A DNA stretch of 64,000 nucleotides from Streptococcus pseudopneumoniae (GCF_001074155.1 NZ_JUUZ01000033.1:62001-126000); one strand, 5' to 3'. Positions 43,241 to 54,674 are shown, counted from the stretch's first letter. A program made the numbers and translations. The notes: generated by a model not told the origin, from the sequence alone.

Positions 43241-44350
43241 CTATCTCAAAGACATGATTCGTGCGATACTTGCAGCTGTATTTTCTAAATAGACAGCTGC
43301 TTTTTTTAGACTGTCTGCTAACGGTTCGCTTTTTTCAAGTATGGAAAAAGCTGCGACTATATTCTCAAATGGTAAGGGTGGTAAATCCTCTGACAAACTA
43401 CCACAAATAGCAATAACTGGAACACCATTTGGTGTTCTTTTTGCTACACCGATTGGTGCCTTACCTGCCAAACTTTGAGTATCCAACCTACCTTCACCAA
43501 CGATAACTAGGTCTGCATCAGTAACTTTTTGATCGAAGTTTATCAAATCCAAACAAGTTTGAATACCAGATACAATCTCTGCTCCAGCGAAGGCACACAA
43601 GCCAGCTGCAATACCACCACCTGCTCCTGCACCATCTAATTTTAATATTTCAGGTCCAACTTTACTATAGAAGTCTTTAATAGTAGCATCAACTTCTTGA
43701 AATTTAGATGGATCCAATCCCTTTTGTTTCCCAAATGTAAAGGTAGCACCATAAGGTCCACAAAGTGGATTAGTCACATCTGCTAATATTTTGATATGGA
43801 CATCAGAAGGAATTCGAAATACTCCCTCCTTCAAAATTTTCCTGATATCAAATAGAGATTGACCATTTGCTTGAAGTACAATTCCGTTTTTGTCATAAAA
43901 CTGGTAACCAAGTCCTGAAGCAATGCCAATTCCACCATCGTTACTAGCCGTACCACCGACACCAACATAGATATCTTTGATTCCTTGTTCTATCAAATGG
44001 AGAATAAGTTGACCAATTCCCTTTGTTTGAATCTCTAGAGGATTACGTTTATCAAAAGGGATTTTAGCAAGACCCACTAAATTTGCAACTTCAAATAGAG
44101 CTAAATCTCTTTTTTGAAAGTAAGACATCAAAACCTCATCACCAAAAGGTCCAGTTACCTGGACTCTTTTTTCTTCCAAACCTAGAGAACTTTTAATGGC
44201 GTCTACTGTTCCTTCACCTCCATCACCAACAGGTAAAAGTAAACATTCAGCATCCGGTATCACCCTTTTAAATCCTCTTTTTATAGCTTCTGCTACTTCG
44301 TTTGCAGGTAGACTCTCTTTGAAAGAATCTGGCGCGATAACAACTTTCAT
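43241..44350 (-). CDS. glxK: glycerate kinase
   Basis: GarK/GlxK-family kinase of 369 residues that phosphorylates glycerate, probably giving 2- or 3-phosphoglycerate for glycolysis. It begins [20 protein letters not shown] and has the glycine-rich [13 protein letters not shown] and [12 protein letters not shown] segments of the family. It lies 18 bases after serB on the same strand. Which carbon is phosphorylated cannot be told here. Confidence 0.92.
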   Translation of the reverse strand: MKVVIAPDSFKESLPANEVAEAIKRGFKRVIPDAECLLLPVGDGGEGTVDAIKSSLGLEEKRVQVTGPFGDEVLMSYFQKRDLALFEVANLVGLAKIPFDKRNPLEIQTKGIGQLILHLIEQGIKDIYVGVGGTASNDGGIGIASGLGYQFYDKNGIVLQANGQSLFDIRKILKEGVFRIPSDVHIKILADVTNPLCGPYGATFTFGKQKGLDPSKFQEVDATIKDFYSKVGPEILKLDGAGAGGGIAAGLCAFAGAEIVSGIQTCLDLINFDQKVTDADLVIVGEGRLDTQSLAGKAPIGVAKRTPNGVPVIAICGSLSEDLPPLPFENIVAAFSILEKSEPLADSLKKAAVYLENTAASIARIMSLR

Positions 44351-44368
44351 TTCGATTCCTCTTTCTAT

Positions 44369-45010
44369 CTAAAGGAAGTCTATCATTTCCAAAACTTTCC
44401 CAAAATCTCTCTCATCTACCTGAATATTTATTTCCTTATTCACAATATCCTTGGCACAAAAAGCTACTCCAAGCCCTGCTCTTTTAAGCATTTTTAAGTC
44501 ATTAGCTCCATCACCGATAGCTATCGTTCTCTCGAAAGGCACTTGTAATTCTTTAGCCCACCTTATAAGTCTTTCTTCTTTAACTTCTCTGCTTATAATA
44601 GGGTCAATTAGATTTCCAGTTAAATGATCATCTCTGATTTCCAGTTGATTAGCAGTATATAATGAAATCCCCAAATCTTTTGCTAATCTTTCTACAATAG
44701 TGGTAAATCCACCTGATACTAAACCGACTTCTATCTGATTTTCTTGAAGAACTTTAATAAACTGGGCAGCGTTCTTACTAAGATGAAGCTCATGATAAAT
44801 CTTATCAAAAACATTGATAGAGAGACCTTTAAGAAGAGAAACACGTCTTTTTAAACTTGCTTCGAAGTCTAATTCTCCTCTCATAGCTTGAGCTGTTAGC
44901 AGGGCAACTTCTTTTTCGCATTCTGCCTCTTTCCCTAATAAATCAATAACCTCTTCTTCTATCAGAGTTCCATCTACATCGAGCACACAGAGTCCTCTAG
45001 CTTTATTCAT
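44369..45010 (-). CDS. serB: phosphoserine phosphatase SerB-like (HAD family)
   Basis: HAD-superfamily phosphatase of 213 residues. Motif I is LDVDGT at residues 10-15 with nucleophile Asp11, motif II is SGG near 102 and motif IV is GDGANDLKML. It matches SerB, which makes serine from phosphoserine, though other phosphomonoesters are possible for such small HAD enzymes. Its partner in the operon is glycerate kinase, which suggests three-carbon acid metabolism. Confidence 0.88.
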   Translation of the reverse strand: MNKARGLCVLDVDGTLIEEEVIDLLGKEAECEKEVALLTAQAMRGELDFEASLKRRVSLLKGLSINVFDKIYHELHLSKNAAQFIKVLQENQIEVGLVSGGFTTIVERLAKDLGISLYTANQLEIRDDHLTGNLIDPIISREVKEERLIRWAKELQVPFERTIAIGDGANDLKMLKRAGLGVAFCAKDIVNKEINIQVDERDFGKVLEMIDFL

Positions 45011-45037
45011 TTATTCCCCATACTTTCATCATCTCAA

Positions 45038-45066
45038 AAAATCGTATGAAACCATCATACGATTTT
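45038..45066 (-). terminator. intrinsic terminator after the glg operon
   Basis: A perfect 12-bp stem AAAATCGTATGA / TCATACGATTTT with a 5-base loop between glgA and serB. Confidence 0.9.
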
Positions 45067-45072
45067 ATTTAT

Positions 45073-46506
45073 TTAATTTGCTAAGCTGTGATACAAATCA
45101 AGATAAGACTGACAAGCTGTATCCCAAGAAAAGTCACATTCCATAGCTTGGACTTGAAGTCTCTTCCAAACGTCAGGATGATTATAGTAAACATCCAAAG
45201 CAGTTTGAAGAGCCCAGTTAAGCCAGTATGACGTCAAGTTGTCAAAACTAAATCCTGTACCCGTTCCTTCAATTGGATTAAACGGTTGGACAGTATCTCT
45301 CAACCCGCCCACCTCATGAACAAGTGGTAATGTTCCATAACGCATAGCCATCATTTGAGAAAGTCCACAAGGTTCAAAACGACTTGGCATGAGGAAAATA
45401 TCACAGGCTGCATAAATTTCTTGTGCTAGCTTGACATCAAAGGTAATATTGGCAGATAGTTTATCTGGGAATACTTGACCAAACCATGAGAAGGCTTGTT
45501 CAAAACCAGGATCACCTGTACCCAAGAGAACGATTTGAACATCCTCTTGAAGCATGCGATGCAAACCTTCAACAACGACATCAAAACCTTTCTGTCTTGT
45601 TAAACGCGACACAATACCAATCATTGGAACATCGGGACGAACTGGAAGACCAACTTTCTCTTGAAGTTTAGCTTTATTCTGACCTTTTCCTGATAGGTCT
45701 GATTTATTAAAATGATAATCCAACAAAGGATCCGTTTCTGGATTATAAAGATCCGTATCGATTCCATTTACAATACCAGAAACCTTACCAGACTCCATTC
45801 GTAAAATCTGATCCAAGCCACATCCAAACTCTGTTGTCATGATTTCATAAGCATAGCTTGGCGAAACAGTAGATACACGATCTGCATAGAGGATACCAGC
45901 CTTCATCCAGTTCAGGCAGTCATTCCAGCGAACTGTACCATCTGCATAGCGTTCAAAACCAACTCGGAACAAATCCCAAAGCATACCTTCAGAGAATTGA
46001 CCTTGGAATTCCAGGTTGTGGATCGTTAAGACAGTCTTAATGTTTTGATAGGCTTGAATCCATCTGTATTTTTCCTTCAACAAGAAGGGAATCATAGCTG
46101 TATGATAATCATGAGCATGAAGAACATCTGGAATAAAACCAATACGCTCCATAGCCTCCAGAGCCGCAAGTTGGAAGAAAGCAAAGCGTTCACCATCATC
46201 GAAGTCTCCGTATACGTGACCACGGAAGAAATAATACTGGTTGTCAATAAAGTAGAAAGTAACGCCATTTAAAACAGTTTTCTTTATTCCACAAAATTGT
46301 CTACGCCAACCAACATATACTTCAAATTGAAGAACATCTTCAATTTGATCACCAAACTTGGCTTCCACCATGTCATAGTATGGCAGGATAACAGCAACTT
46401 CATGACCAGCTTTAACTAATGATTTTGGAAGAGCCCCGATAACATCTCCCAAGCCACCTGTTTTAGAAAAAGGGGCTCCTTCGGCTGCTACAAATAAAAT
46501 TTTCAT
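45073..46506 (-). CDS. glgA: glycogen synthase
   Basis: ADP-glucose-dependent GT5 glycogen synthase of 477 residues that elongates alpha-1,4-glucan. The ADP-glucose motif KTGGLGD is at residues 15-21 and the C-terminal [11 protein letters not shown] motif is present. It is last in glgB-glgC-glgD-glgA and overlaps glgD by four bases. Confidence 0.96.
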   Translation of the reverse strand: MKILFVAAEGAPFSKTGGLGDVIGALPKSLVKAGHEVAVILPYYDMVEAKFGDQIEDVLQFEVYVGWRRQFCGIKKTVLNGVTFYFIDNQYYFFRGHVYGDFDDGERFAFFQLAALEAMERIGFIPDVLHAHDYHTAMIPFLLKEKYRWIQAYQNIKTVLTIHNLEFQGQFSEGMLWDLFRVGFERYADGTVRWNDCLNWMKAGILYADRVSTVSPSYAYEIMTTEFGCGLDQILRMESGKVSGIVNGIDTDLYNPETDPLLDYHFNKSDLSGKGQNKAKLQEKVGLPVRPDVPMIGIVSRLTRQKGFDVVVEGLHRMLQEDVQIVLLGTGDPGFEQAFSWFGQVFPDKLSANITFDVKLAQEIYAACDIFLMPSRFEPCGLSQMMAMRYGTLPLVHEVGGLRDTVQPFNPIEGTGTGFSFDNLTSYWLNWALQTALDVYYNHPDVWKRLQVQAMECDFSWDTACQSYLDLYHSLAN

Positions 46507-47642
46507 GAAAGAATGTCCTCTGTTACTTTTTCACCTTTTTTGATGACAACAGGATTTTCTGCTGTACCACGAATAACAACTCCATCAGCTACTTCAGCAC
46601 CCTTATCAATAATTGCATACTCAACTTGAGCACCTTCACCAATGACAACACGAGGGAAAACAATAGATTCTTTAACTAAGCTATCTTTATGAATTTGAAC
46701 ATTACGCGAAACAACTGAACGAACAACCTTACCTTCGACAATACTACCAGAAGCAAACTGCGAAGTATTTACTTCACAACCAGGTGCATAATAAGTTGGT
46801 TCTTCGTTTTTCACCTTTGTGTGAATCTTTTGATTTGGAGAGAATAAAGAGTAGAATTTATGCTGATCAAGCATATCAATATTGGCTTGGTAGTATGTTT
46901 CTACAGAATGAATATTTGCTAAGTAACCAGTATACTCGTATGCAAAAGCGCCTGATTCCGCTGCCAAGTCACGTAGAACATAACGTAGTTTTTCTGGGTG
47001 TTCTTTCTGAGCTTCTTCTTCCAGACGTTCAATCAACCATTGAGTATCTACAACAAAGATATCCGTTGACATGTTGTAGTATTCTTGTTCAGCTTTTTTA
47101 TCAAAGAGTTTGTGAGAGAGCACGTGGTCAGTTTCATCAATATCTAGGATAGCATTTACTTCTGAAATATCCTTTTTAGGTAGTTTCTTATAAACAACCG
47201 TAATAGGAGATTTTGTAGTATTATGCAAATGGAAAACCTGAGTAAGATCAATATTTACCAAAACGTCACAGTTCAAAGAAACCGTTTGGTTAGATCCAGA
47301 ACGTTTTAAATAAGTCAAGAGTTGTTGATAATACTCTTTACCGACTGTACTGCTTTCTACACGTGTATTGTAAATACCTAGATAGTAGTGACTAAGTAGT
47401 GTATTCAAGCCCCATTCACGTCCTGAACGAATGTGGTCAAATACAGAGCTGATGTTATCTTGTTGGAAGATTCCAAAGACACTTCGAACACCAGCATTTG
47501 CTAAACTTGAGAGTGGGAAGTCAATCAAACGATACTTTCCTCCAAATGGCAAACTTGCCACTGGACGGTTACTTGTCAAGGTTGACATATCATGAAAACC
47601 AACAGTGTTTCCTAAAATCGCTGAATATTTATCAATCTTCAT
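46503..47642 (-). CDS. glgD: glucose-1-phosphate adenylyltransferase subunit GlgD
   Basis: Non-catalytic or regulatory partner of GlgC in Gram-positive ADP-glucose pyrophosphorylase. The 379-residue protein keeps the fold and the C-terminal beta-helix but lacks the GGxGTRL nucleotide motif; the equivalent region reads [14 protein letters not shown]. It overlaps glgC by 11 bases and glgA by 4. Confidence 0.94.
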   Translation of the reverse strand: MKIDKYSAILGNTVGFHDMSTLTSNRPVASLPFGGKYRLIDFPLSSLANAGVRSVFGIFQQDNISSVFDHIRSGREWGLNTLLSHYYLGIYNTRVESSTVGKEYYQQLLTYLKRSGSNQTVSLNCDVLVNIDLTQVFHLHNTTKSPITVVYKKLPKKDISEVNAILDIDETDHVLSHKLFDKKAEQEYYNMSTDIFVVDTQWLIERLEEEAQKEHPEKLRYVLRDLAAESGAFAYEYTGYLANIHSVETYYQANIDMLDQHKFYSLFSPNQKIHTKVKNEEPTYYAPGCEVNTSQFASGSIVEGKVVRSVVSRNVQIHKDSLVKESIVFPRVVIGEGAQVEYAIIDKGAEVADGVVIRGTAENPVVIKKGEKVTEDILS

Positions 47643-48774
47643 CTGTTGCTACCCCCACTACTTCGTTATATCCGACTACTTGTACTTCTTCTGTACCATC
47701 AATTTCAACACCATCGGCAATAATTGCACCTTCACCGATGATTGCACGTGTAATTTTAGCACCTCTACCGATAACTGCTCCACTCATGATGACAGAATCA
47801 ACAACTTCTGCTCCCTTACGAACTTGAGCAGCTGTAGAAAGAATGGAATGTTTTACAGTACCATTCACGTAACATCCATCTACTACTAGAGAGTCTTCTA
47901 CTTGAGCAAATTCTCCAAGGAAGTTTGGTGGAGCGATAAGGTTACGAGAATAAATTTTCCATTGACGATTACGGCTATCTAGAGCATTTTCTGGAGAGAT
48001 GTATTCCATATTTGCTTCCCAAAGAGATTCGATTGTACCAACATCCTTCCAGTATCCATTGAACTCATAAGCATAGACACTTTCACCAGTTTCAAGATAA
48101 TTTGGAATAACATTCTTTCCAAAGTCTGACATGTCAATATTATTCTTTTCAGCTGCAACTAGCATATTACGTAGACGTTTCCAATCGAAAATATAAATAC
48201 CCATTGATGCCTTGGTTGATTTTGGTTGGGCAGGTTTTTCTTCGAATTCAACAATGCGATTATTAGCATCTGTATTCATGATACCGAAACGACTAGCTTC
48301 TTTTAGTGGTACATCCAAAACAGCAACTGTCAAGCTGGCATTGTTATCCTTGTGTGATTGGAGCATATCATCATAGTCCATTTTGTAGATATGGTCTCCT
48401 GAAAGAATCAAAACATACTCAGGATTGATGCTATCGATATAGTCAATATTTTGATAAATCGCGTGACTTGTACCTTCGAACCAACGATTTCCTTCACTTG
48501 CAGAGTAAGGTTGAAGGATAGAAACACCTGAATCAATTACATCAAGACCCCAACTAGAACCGTTTCCGATGTGATTGTTAAGAGCAAGAGGTTGATACTG
48601 TGTGATAACACCAACATTGTGTATACCAGAGTTGGCACAGTTAGAAAGAGCAAAGTCAATGATACGGTAGCGCCCACCAAATTGCACAGCAGGTTTTGCA
48701 ATGCTTTGAGTGAGTTTACCGAGACGAGTTCCTTGCCCACCGGCAAGGATTAAAGCTAGCATTTCATTCTTCAT
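47632..48774 (-). CDS. glgC: glucose-1-phosphate adenylyltransferase catalytic subunit
   Basis: Makes ADP-glucose from glucose-1-phosphate and ATP, the committed step of glycogen synthesis. The nucleotide motif [13 protein letters not shown] lies at the N-terminus and the C-terminal half is a left-handed beta-helix; 380 residues is normal. It overlaps glgB and glgD by 11 bases each. Confidence 0.95.
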   Translation of the reverse strand: MKNEMLALILAGGQGTRLGKLTQSIAKPAVQFGGRYRIIDFALSNCANSGIHNVGVITQYQPLALNNHIGNGSSWGLDVIDSGVSILQPYSASEGNRWFEGTSHAIYQNIDYIDSINPEYVLILSGDHIYKMDYDDMLQSHKDNNASLTVAVLDVPLKEASRFGIMNTDANNRIVEFEEKPAQPKSTKASMGIYIFDWKRLRNMLVAAEKNNIDMSDFGKNVIPNYLETGESVYAYEFNGYWKDVGTIESLWEANMEYISPENALDSRNRQWKIYSRNLIAPPNFLGEFAQVEDSLVVDGCYVNGTVKHSILSTAAQVRKGAEVVDSVIMSGAVIGRGAKITRAIIGEGAIIADGVEIDGTEEVQVVGYNEVVGVATDED

Positions 48775-50692
48775 TTTCTACTCCTTTTTGAGATTTATTT
48801 GATTCTTTTTTTGTAGGTTTCAAGCGACGTTTGATTTTCCAAATACTTGCACCCATAGCTGGCAAAGTAAAGGTCAATGTCTGCTCATAATCCTTCCATA
48901 ACCCTTCTTGAGTTTGAACAGTTTGGTTGTGTTCTTTCCAAACTCCACCCCATTGTTCTAGCTCTGTATTCCAAATTTCTTCATACACACCTGCAACTGG
49001 CAGTCCAATTGTAAAATCAGGACGTTCGACTGGTGCCATATTAAAGACACAGACTAGCATCTCGCCTTTCTTTCCTTTACGAATAAAGGAAAGAACACTC
49101 TGATCTCTATTATCTGCATCAATGATTTCAATTCCATCATAGCTCAAATCGACTTCCCATAGACAGCGATGGTCTTTATAAAGTTGATTCAGTTGAGATG
49201 TGAAGTATTTCATCTTAGCATTCATTGGATCTTCAAGGTTTGACCACTCTAATTGCTCTTCTGATTTCCACTCTAAAAATTGACCGAATTCGCTACCCAT
49301 AAAGAGTAATTTCTTACCAGGGTGACAAATTTGATAAGTATAAAGGTTTCTCAGGCCTGCAAACTGATTATAGCGATCTCCCCACATCTTATGCATCATA
49401 CTCTTCTTACCATGAACCACCTCATCATGTGAGAATGGTAGAAGATAATTTTCATTAAAGACATACATAAAACTGAAGGTTACAAGGTTAAAATCATACT
49501 TGCGGTAAATTGGATCTTCTTCGTAGAAACGGAGAATGTCATTCATCCAGCCCATGTTCCACTTGTAGTCAAATCCAAGACCACCAATCTCTTTCGGACC
49601 TGTAATTTTAGTAGCTGAGGAGCTCTCTTCTGCAATCATCATGACATCAGGGTGAGCTAGCTTAATAACAGTATTTAAACGCTGAAGGAAATAATAACCT
49701 TCATAGTTAAGATTTCCACCATCTTTATTTGGTGTCCAAGGTGCATTATCATAATCAAGATAAAGGATGTTACTTACAGCATCTACACGGATACCATCTA
49801 AATGATAAAAATCAATCCAGAACTTAATGCTAGAAATCAAGAAGGATTGTACTTCGTTTTTCCCTAAGTCGAAGTTTAATGCTCCCCAACCATAATTATG
49901 AGCTTTGTTATGGTCTTGATATTCAAAAGTTGGTGTTCCGTCATAATAGGCTAGAGCATCATCATTGATTGTAAAGTGGCCTGGCACCCAGTCAACGATA
50001 ACACCGATATTGTTTAAATGACACTCTTCAACAAAGTCTTGAAACTCTTCTGGTCTTCCGTAAGAATGTTCTAAACCAAAATACCCCATCAGTTGATAGC
50101 CCCAGCTCAAACCAAGCGGATGAGCCATCAAGGGCATAAACTCAATGTGCGTGTAGTTCATCTCAACTAAGTAAGGAATCAACTCTTCTTTTAATTGAGC
50201 AAAACTGTATGGAGTTCCGTCTGGATTTCGTTTCCACGAACCAGCATGTGCTTCGTAAATATTAACTGGTCTTTCAAAGAATCCCAAACGTTTTCTACGA
50301 GCTAACCAAAGTCCATCCTTCCATTTCTTTTCTGGAATCTCTGTTAACACAGCCCCTGTGCCTGGACGTGCTTCATACCGAACAGCTAAAGGATCAATCT
50401 TCATAAGCTGATGACCGTTAGCCCGAGTGATATGATATTTATAAATCTGACCTTCTTGGGCTAAAGTTGTAAAAACTTCCCAAACTCCAGATTCATTTCG
50501 AACCATAGGGATTTGATTTTCAACCCAATTCGTGAAATCACCGACTAGATGAACAGCCTGCGCATTTGGAGCCCAAACACGGAATGTGTAACCCCATTCC
50601 CCGTCTTTCTCCTCACGATGTGCGCCCAAATAGTGCTGAAGATGGAAATTTTCGCCTGTTGTAAAAGTTCTTAAAGCTTCTAATGTATCCAT
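48764..50692 (-). CDS. glgB: 1,4-alpha-glucan branching enzyme
   Basis: GH13 branching enzyme of 642 residues that introduces alpha-1,6 branches into glycogen. An N-terminal CBM48-like domain (about 20-110, [19 protein letters not shown]) precedes the catalytic barrel. The nucleophile aspartate is in GIRVDAV, the acid glutamate in MIAEES and the third acid in [10 protein letters not shown]. The C-terminus is a basic tail ([13 protein letters not shown]). It is first in the glg operon, with GGGGGA before the ATG and a cre-like site in the leader. Confidence 0.96.
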   Translation of the reverse strand: MDTLEALRTFTTGENFHLQHYLGAHREEKDGEWGYTFRVWAPNAQAVHLVGDFTNWVENQIPMVRNESGVWEVFTTLAQEGQIYKYHITRANGHQLMKIDPLAVRYEARPGTGAVLTEIPEKKWKDGLWLARRKRLGFFERPVNIYEAHAGSWKRNPDGTPYSFAQLKEELIPYLVEMNYTHIEFMPLMAHPLGLSWGYQLMGYFGLEHSYGRPEEFQDFVEECHLNNIGVIVDWVPGHFTINDDALAYYDGTPTFEYQDHNKAHNYGWGALNFDLGKNEVQSFLISSIKFWIDFYHLDGIRVDAVSNILYLDYDNAPWTPNKDGGNLNYEGYYFLQRLNTVIKLAHPDVMMIAEESSSATKITGPKEIGGLGFDYKWNMGWMNDILRFYEEDPIYRKYDFNLVTFSFMYVFNENYLLPFSHDEVVHGKKSMMHKMWGDRYNQFAGLRNLYTYQICHPGKKLLFMGSEFGQFLEWKSEEQLEWSNLEDPMNAKMKYFTSQLNQLYKDHRCLWEVDLSYDGIEIIDADNRDQSVLSFIRKGKKGEMLVCVFNMAPVERPDFTIGLPVAGVYEEIWNTELEQWGGVWKEHNQTVQTQEGLWKDYEQTLTFTLPAMGASIWKIKRRLKPTKKESNKSQKGVENEE

Positions 50693-50708
50693 AAATCCCC
50701 CTTTATAT

Positions 50709-50722
50709 TGTAAGCGTTTTCT
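50709..50722. promoter_or_regulatory. cre-like site in the glgB leader
   Basis: Minus-strand AGAAAACGCTTACA fits TGWAARCGNTTWCA at 13 of 14 positions and lies just downstream of the expected transcription start, where bound CcpA would act as a roadblock. Confidence 0.75.
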
Positions 50723-50730
50723 ATATTTCT

Positions 50731-50759
50731 ATTATACTATCTTTTAAGAAAAGTTTCAA
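50731..50759 (-). promoter_or_regulatory. promoter of glgBCDA
   Basis: Minus-strand TTGAAA (50759-50754) and TATAAT (50736-50731), 17-base spacer. The rest of the 374-base gap before the next gene is very AT-rich; apart from the DUF4375 terminator I see no further feature in it. Confidence 0.85.
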
Positions 50760-51024
50760 GTAAATTACTATATTTTAAAAATTATTTTGAAAATCTGAAA
50801 ATAATTTTCTGATGTGTCCCAGGAAAATCGTTTTAATTTTCTGTTTTATCTTCGTTTCTTTTCATTTCCTTACATTTTTATATAATAGTAACAAAATATT
50901 CGGGTTTAAGCAATTTTTAGCCTGATATTTTTTAAAAATATATTCAAACTCAGTAAATATAGAGTTTATGATATTCAACTTAGATTGAAATTATTCAGAA
51001 TGCAAGGATTTTCCCCTAAAAAAT

Positions 51025-51048
51025 AGAGCAGATCTTCCAATCTGCTCT
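51025..51048 (-). terminator. intrinsic terminator after the DUF4375 gene
   Basis: A perfect 9-bp stem AGAGCAGAT / ATCTGCTCT followed on the minus strand by ATTTTTT. Confidence 0.88.
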
Positions 51049-51066
51049 GTCTTTATTTACTATTCT

Positions 51067-52107
51067 TTACGATTTATCTGCATTTCCCTGAAAAATAAAT
51101 TTCTCTGGATATTTTTTGATAAAACTTAGTTCATTCTCATTTCCATCATAATCATAAACAAAATCATCTGCTTCATCCAACTTCTGATAAAAAGCATCAC
51201 CATGCTCTTCTTCCATCTGTGCTAGCATCTCCGATCTCTCTTCTCTAACAAAGGAGATAGCTCCACCAAAGTATTCAAGAAGATTTTTGAAATTAACAGC
51301 ATGCTCCGTCATTCCAAATAGTTCTAACCCCTTTAAAGTATCTTCCCAGACAATCCCTGTCGAATTATCGAAAAATTGATAGTGGCCTCCATTGTTTACT
51401 TCGATAAAATACCAGATAATCGCCAGAAGGTATCTTTGTTCTAAAGTAAAGATTTTTGCAGAATCGAGATAGTCTTCATAGGTGTTATAGATGTTAACAG
51501 TTTCGTATACTGGTTTAATAATATCCCATGAGTCTCTTGCCTTTTGAACGTCTTCTACCGTAATATTCTTGTATAATTTCTTATTCTGAGCAATTGTCAT
51601 TTCTTGATTAGTTTCATTAACATCTTCAAAATAGTATTTTTCTAGCAAGGGATAATTTGCTGGCTTAGCTTCAAGAACTTCCCTTAGAGAACCTACTTTA
51701 ACCAACTCAATACACCATTCAATGACTGGATTTGTTGAGGAATCAGTATTTTTGATAGCATTTTCTAATAAAGCTAGAGCCTGATTAGCTTCAGTTTCAA
51801 AGTCATTCTTCGGGTCACTAGATAAACGCCAATGGGTAAAACCATTTCTATAATACCAAATAGCATCCCTATCTTCTTCAGAGACTATCTCTAAAACTGT
51901 TTTTGCCTCTTCAAATTGACTCCAATTATTACAAACTTTGGCTAGTTCACTAAGTACTTGACCACTTAAATTTTCTAAACCAAGCTCTGAGATGATTTCC
52001 TTTATCTTTTCGAATTGGTAGGTATGCTTAATGTCTTTGAGACACTGAAGTTTCTCCTCTTCATTTAAGGTGATAAATTTTTCCAGAGTAATTGTATTGA
52101 TATCCAT
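51067..52107 (-). CDS. DUF4375 (DMP19-like) protein with helical N-terminal region
   Basis: Cytoplasmic protein of 346 residues and unknown function. The C-terminal part (about 185-320) has the DUF4375/DMP19 signature WYFIEVNNGGHYQFFDNSTG. The first 170 residues are helical and acidic, with pair-repeat character like TPR proteins. Neisseria DMP19 is a DNA mimic that blocks a repressor; whether that applies here is unknown. The protein is strongly acidic overall. It is a single gene between glgB and pulA, a place I recall being held by gapN in pneumococcus. Confidence 0.8.
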   Translation of the reverse strand: MDINTITLEKFITLNEEEKLQCLKDIKHTYQFEKIKEIISELGLENLSGQVLSELAKVCNNWSQFEEAKTVLEIVSEEDRDAIWYYRNGFTHWRLSSDPKNDFETEANQALALLENAIKNTDSSTNPVIEWCIELVKVGSLREVLEAKPANYPLLEKYYFEDVNETNQEMTIAQNKKLYKNITVEDVQKARDSWDIIKPVYETVNIYNTYEDYLDSAKIFTLEQRYLLAIIWYFIEVNNGGHYQFFDNSTGIVWEDTLKGLELFGMTEHAVNFKNLLEYFGGAISFVREERSEMLAQMEEEHGDAFYQKLDEADDFVYDYDGNENELSFIKKYPEKFIFQGNADKS

Positions 52108-52265
52108 AAGTATCTCCCACTAAAAGTAATGAACTTTTCTAATTTTAATTCAATTAATAATGAAACTTCTGCTTTTTTCTATCTGTCCAGTACTTGAAAA
52201 TGAACTACTTTTTCTGAAAATTTTAGTTTTATTTTCGACTTCAAAGAAGACTTTCTAGAAGTATA

Positions 52266-52288
52266 GGCCGGAATCAAAAATCCCGACC
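52266..52288. repeat. G+C-rich inverted repeat downstream of pulA
   Basis: GGCCGGAA and TCCCGACC (8 pairs with wobble on the minus strand) around a 7-base loop, standing out from AT-rich surroundings. It has no adjacent T run on either strand, so it is not a standard terminator. It lies in the 287-base gap between pulA and the DUF4375 gene, where I see no gene. Confidence 0.5.
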
Positions 52289-52394
52289 TCGTATTTTTAG
52301 TAGAAATGAGCCTTTGAAACATTTTTGTTCATTTATTGGACGCTACAAAATAGCTTTGCCCTACATTTCATTGACTCCGTCTTCGATCTAAGAC

Positions 52395-54674
52395 TTAGGA
52401 TAAAACATTCATAACTGCTACACTCACATTATCAAGAGTGTTTTCTTGGTTTGAACGGCTATTAGTGATTCGCATTTCAAGGTTTCCCGCATTTTCATAA
52501 TAGTGGGATTCTCCCTTAGCATTAAAGACCACTAAGTAATGCTCTTCTTCCTGAATTTCATAGACAATCCAGCCACTATTTTCAATAGCTGTGTGAACAA
52601 AGACGTGACGGTATACTTCCTCGTATGTAGGGTATGAAAAGGCACTACTCTTTGTTTTAAGACCTATAATCTGACGAATAAATTTAATACTATCCTGACG
52701 CTCATTGATTAAGTCCCAGTCCACCTGGTTAACAGCGTCTGGAGCATTGTAACTGTTCATGGCACGTTCGCGATCATCATGAGTCAACTCACCGTTTTCA
52801 CCTGTAGGAACCAGTTTGGTACGTCCAAACTCTTGACCAAGTTCCATAAAGGAGATACCTTGCATGAGTAGATTCATTGCAGTTGCTGTTTCTACCTTTT
52901 TCATGATACTTGCTTGGTCTTCTGTTGGATGAAGTGTCGCTAATAAATCATGCAAGTTATAGTTATCATGGGCTTCTACATAGTTGACAACCTGGTTAGG
53001 GCTTAAATAAGAGCCCAGTTCTCGACTACCAAGGATAGCTTTGGCAACAATTGGTTCAGTGGCAGCACCACTTACGAAGCCTGATTTGATATCACCATAA
53101 ACTTCAGCACCCTTAACAGCATTACGTTGATCATCATTGAAAAATCCAATATTAGGCAACTGATAGGCATTGTCTTTCTTAGCCTTATCGTAAGGTGCTA
53201 GACCAGTACCCATATCCCAACCTTCTCCATAAAGGATGATTTTAGGATCGACTTCATCCATAGCCCAACGGATCATCTGCATGGTTTTTATGTCATGGAT
53301 TCCCATCAAGTCAAAGCGGAAACCATCAATATTAAACTCATTCACCCAATAGAGAAGTGAATCAATCATGTACTTACGGAACATTTCGTGTTCACTAGCA
53401 GTCTCGTTTCCTACACCAGTACCATTTTGATAACTTCCATCGCGGTTCATTCGGTAATAATAGTCTGGAACCGTTGTTTGGAATGGGGCATCAACAGTTG
53501 AAAACGTATGGTTATAGACGACATCCATAATGACGCCAATTCCAGCATCATGATAAGCTTGAATCATCGTCTTCAAATCGCGGATGACTTGACCTGGATC
53601 ATTTGGATTCGTAGACATGCTGGTTTCTGGTGCATTGTAGTTTTGTGGATCGTAACCCCAGTTGTAGGTCACATTTCCATCTGCATCATACTCTTTGTGA
53701 CGATCAGCAATTGGTTGCAGTTGAACATAGTTCACACCAAGTTCTTTGATGTAGTCAAATGCAGTAGACTGACCGAAGTGATTGACTGTTCCAGTTTGGG
53801 CAGCACCCAGGAATGTTCCTCTTAATTCTGGAGAAACACCAGAAGTTTCAGACTTGGTCAAGTCACGAATATGCATTTCGTAAATAACCGCTTGACAAGG
53901 ATTTTCTAATCGCCAAGTTGCTTCCGTTCCATTCTTAACTTCAAAACCTTCAACTTGACGTTCTTTTTCTGAAAGGATTGCTGAACGTTTGCCATCTGGA
54001 CTTGTCGCGATGGTATATGGATCACGTGTCAATGATTGATGATGTGGAAAATCAATCAGATATTGATAGGCACGACCTGCAAGACTTTCAGGAACTGTCA
54101 AATCCCAAACTCCTATTGTATTATATTTGTGACTATAAGAATAACTATTTCCACGCTTCATCTCATACGTTTTTAGGATAGGAGCGTCATTGCTTGCTGA
54201 TTCATAGACTACAACTTGTACAGTTGTTGCTGTTGGCGACCAAAGTTTAAAGCTTGTTTCTTCTTCGGAAACCTGGTATCCCAACTCTCCTTGGTAACCC
54301 CAATGGTGATCAAAACTGGCACTGTTAATCGCTTTATCAAAAGCAAATGGATTTTGATCTTTATAGTGTGGACTTGCAATAGCTGGATTTTCAGAATAAT
54401 AAACAGTGTCATCTCCATCTAAAATCCAAACTTCCGTTAGAAGTGGATAATAATTGAAACGAATTGGATACTCTTTTGAAACACCGTCTTTTGTAATTAC
54501 AAAAGTCATCGTTTCGATAGCTTTTTCGCTAGATTGAGTTAAAGAAAATTTTTCTCCAAAATACTCTTCTTCTTTTACTAACTCAACTGTATCAAGAGGC
54601 TTTTTACTAAAACTACAATCTTTATAAGCCTCATCCTTACGATGATAATGAATAAGTACAGGATAATTGTACAT
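52395..54674 (-). CDS. pulA: type I pullulanase
   Basis: GH13 debranching enzyme of 759 residues that cuts alpha-1,6 links. The type I pullulanase motif YNWGYDP is present; the catalytic residues lie in GFRFDLMG (nucleophile), YGEGWDMG (acid) and VEAHDNYN. There is no signal peptide or LPXTG anchor, unlike surface SpuA, so it acts inside the cell, probably trimming glycogen stored by the glg enzymes or imported maltodextrins. AGGGAG precedes the ATG. A terminator separates it from ligA. Confidence 0.95.
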   Translation of the reverse strand: MYNYPVLIHYHRKDEAYKDCSFSKKPLDTVELVKEEEYFGEKFSLTQSSEKAIETMTFVITKDGVSKEYPIRFNYYPLLTEVWILDGDDTVYYSENPAIASPHYKDQNPFAFDKAINSASFDHHWGYQGELGYQVSEEETSFKLWSPTATTVQVVVYESASNDAPILKTYEMKRGNSYSYSHKYNTIGVWDLTVPESLAGRAYQYLIDFPHHQSLTRDPYTIATSPDGKRSAILSEKERQVEGFEVKNGTEATWRLENPCQAVIYEMHIRDLTKSETSGVSPELRGTFLGAAQTGTVNHFGQSTAFDYIKELGVNYVQLQPIADRHKEYDADGNVTYNWGYDPQNYNAPETSMSTNPNDPGQVIRDLKTMIQAYHDAGIGVIMDVVYNHTFSTVDAPFQTTVPDYYYRMNRDGSYQNGTGVGNETASEHEMFRKYMIDSLLYWVNEFNIDGFRFDLMGIHDIKTMQMIRWAMDEVDPKIILYGEGWDMGTGLAPYDKAKKDNAYQLPNIGFFNDDQRNAVKGAEVYGDIKSGFVSGAATEPIVAKAILGSRELGSYLSPNQVVNYVEAHDNYNLHDLLATLHPTEDQASIMKKVETATAMNLLMQGISFMELGQEFGRTKLVPTGENGELTHDDRERAMNSYNAPDAVNQVDWDLINERQDSIKFIRQIIGLKTKSSAFSYPTYEEVYRHVFVHTAIENSGWIVYEIQEEEHYLVVFNAKGESHYYENAGNLEMRITNSRSNQENTLDNVSVAVMNVLS

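Noticed and set aside
50881..50886. A plus-strand TATAAT in the glgB upstream gap that could start a small RNA.
   Set aside because: There is no -35 or TGn extension, no clear terminator downstream and no reading frame, in very AT-rich DNA where such matches are expected by chance.
52108..52394. Search for a gapN remnant between pulA and the DUF4375 gene.
   Set aside because: No reading frame in this gap gives recognisable GapN peptides on either strand.
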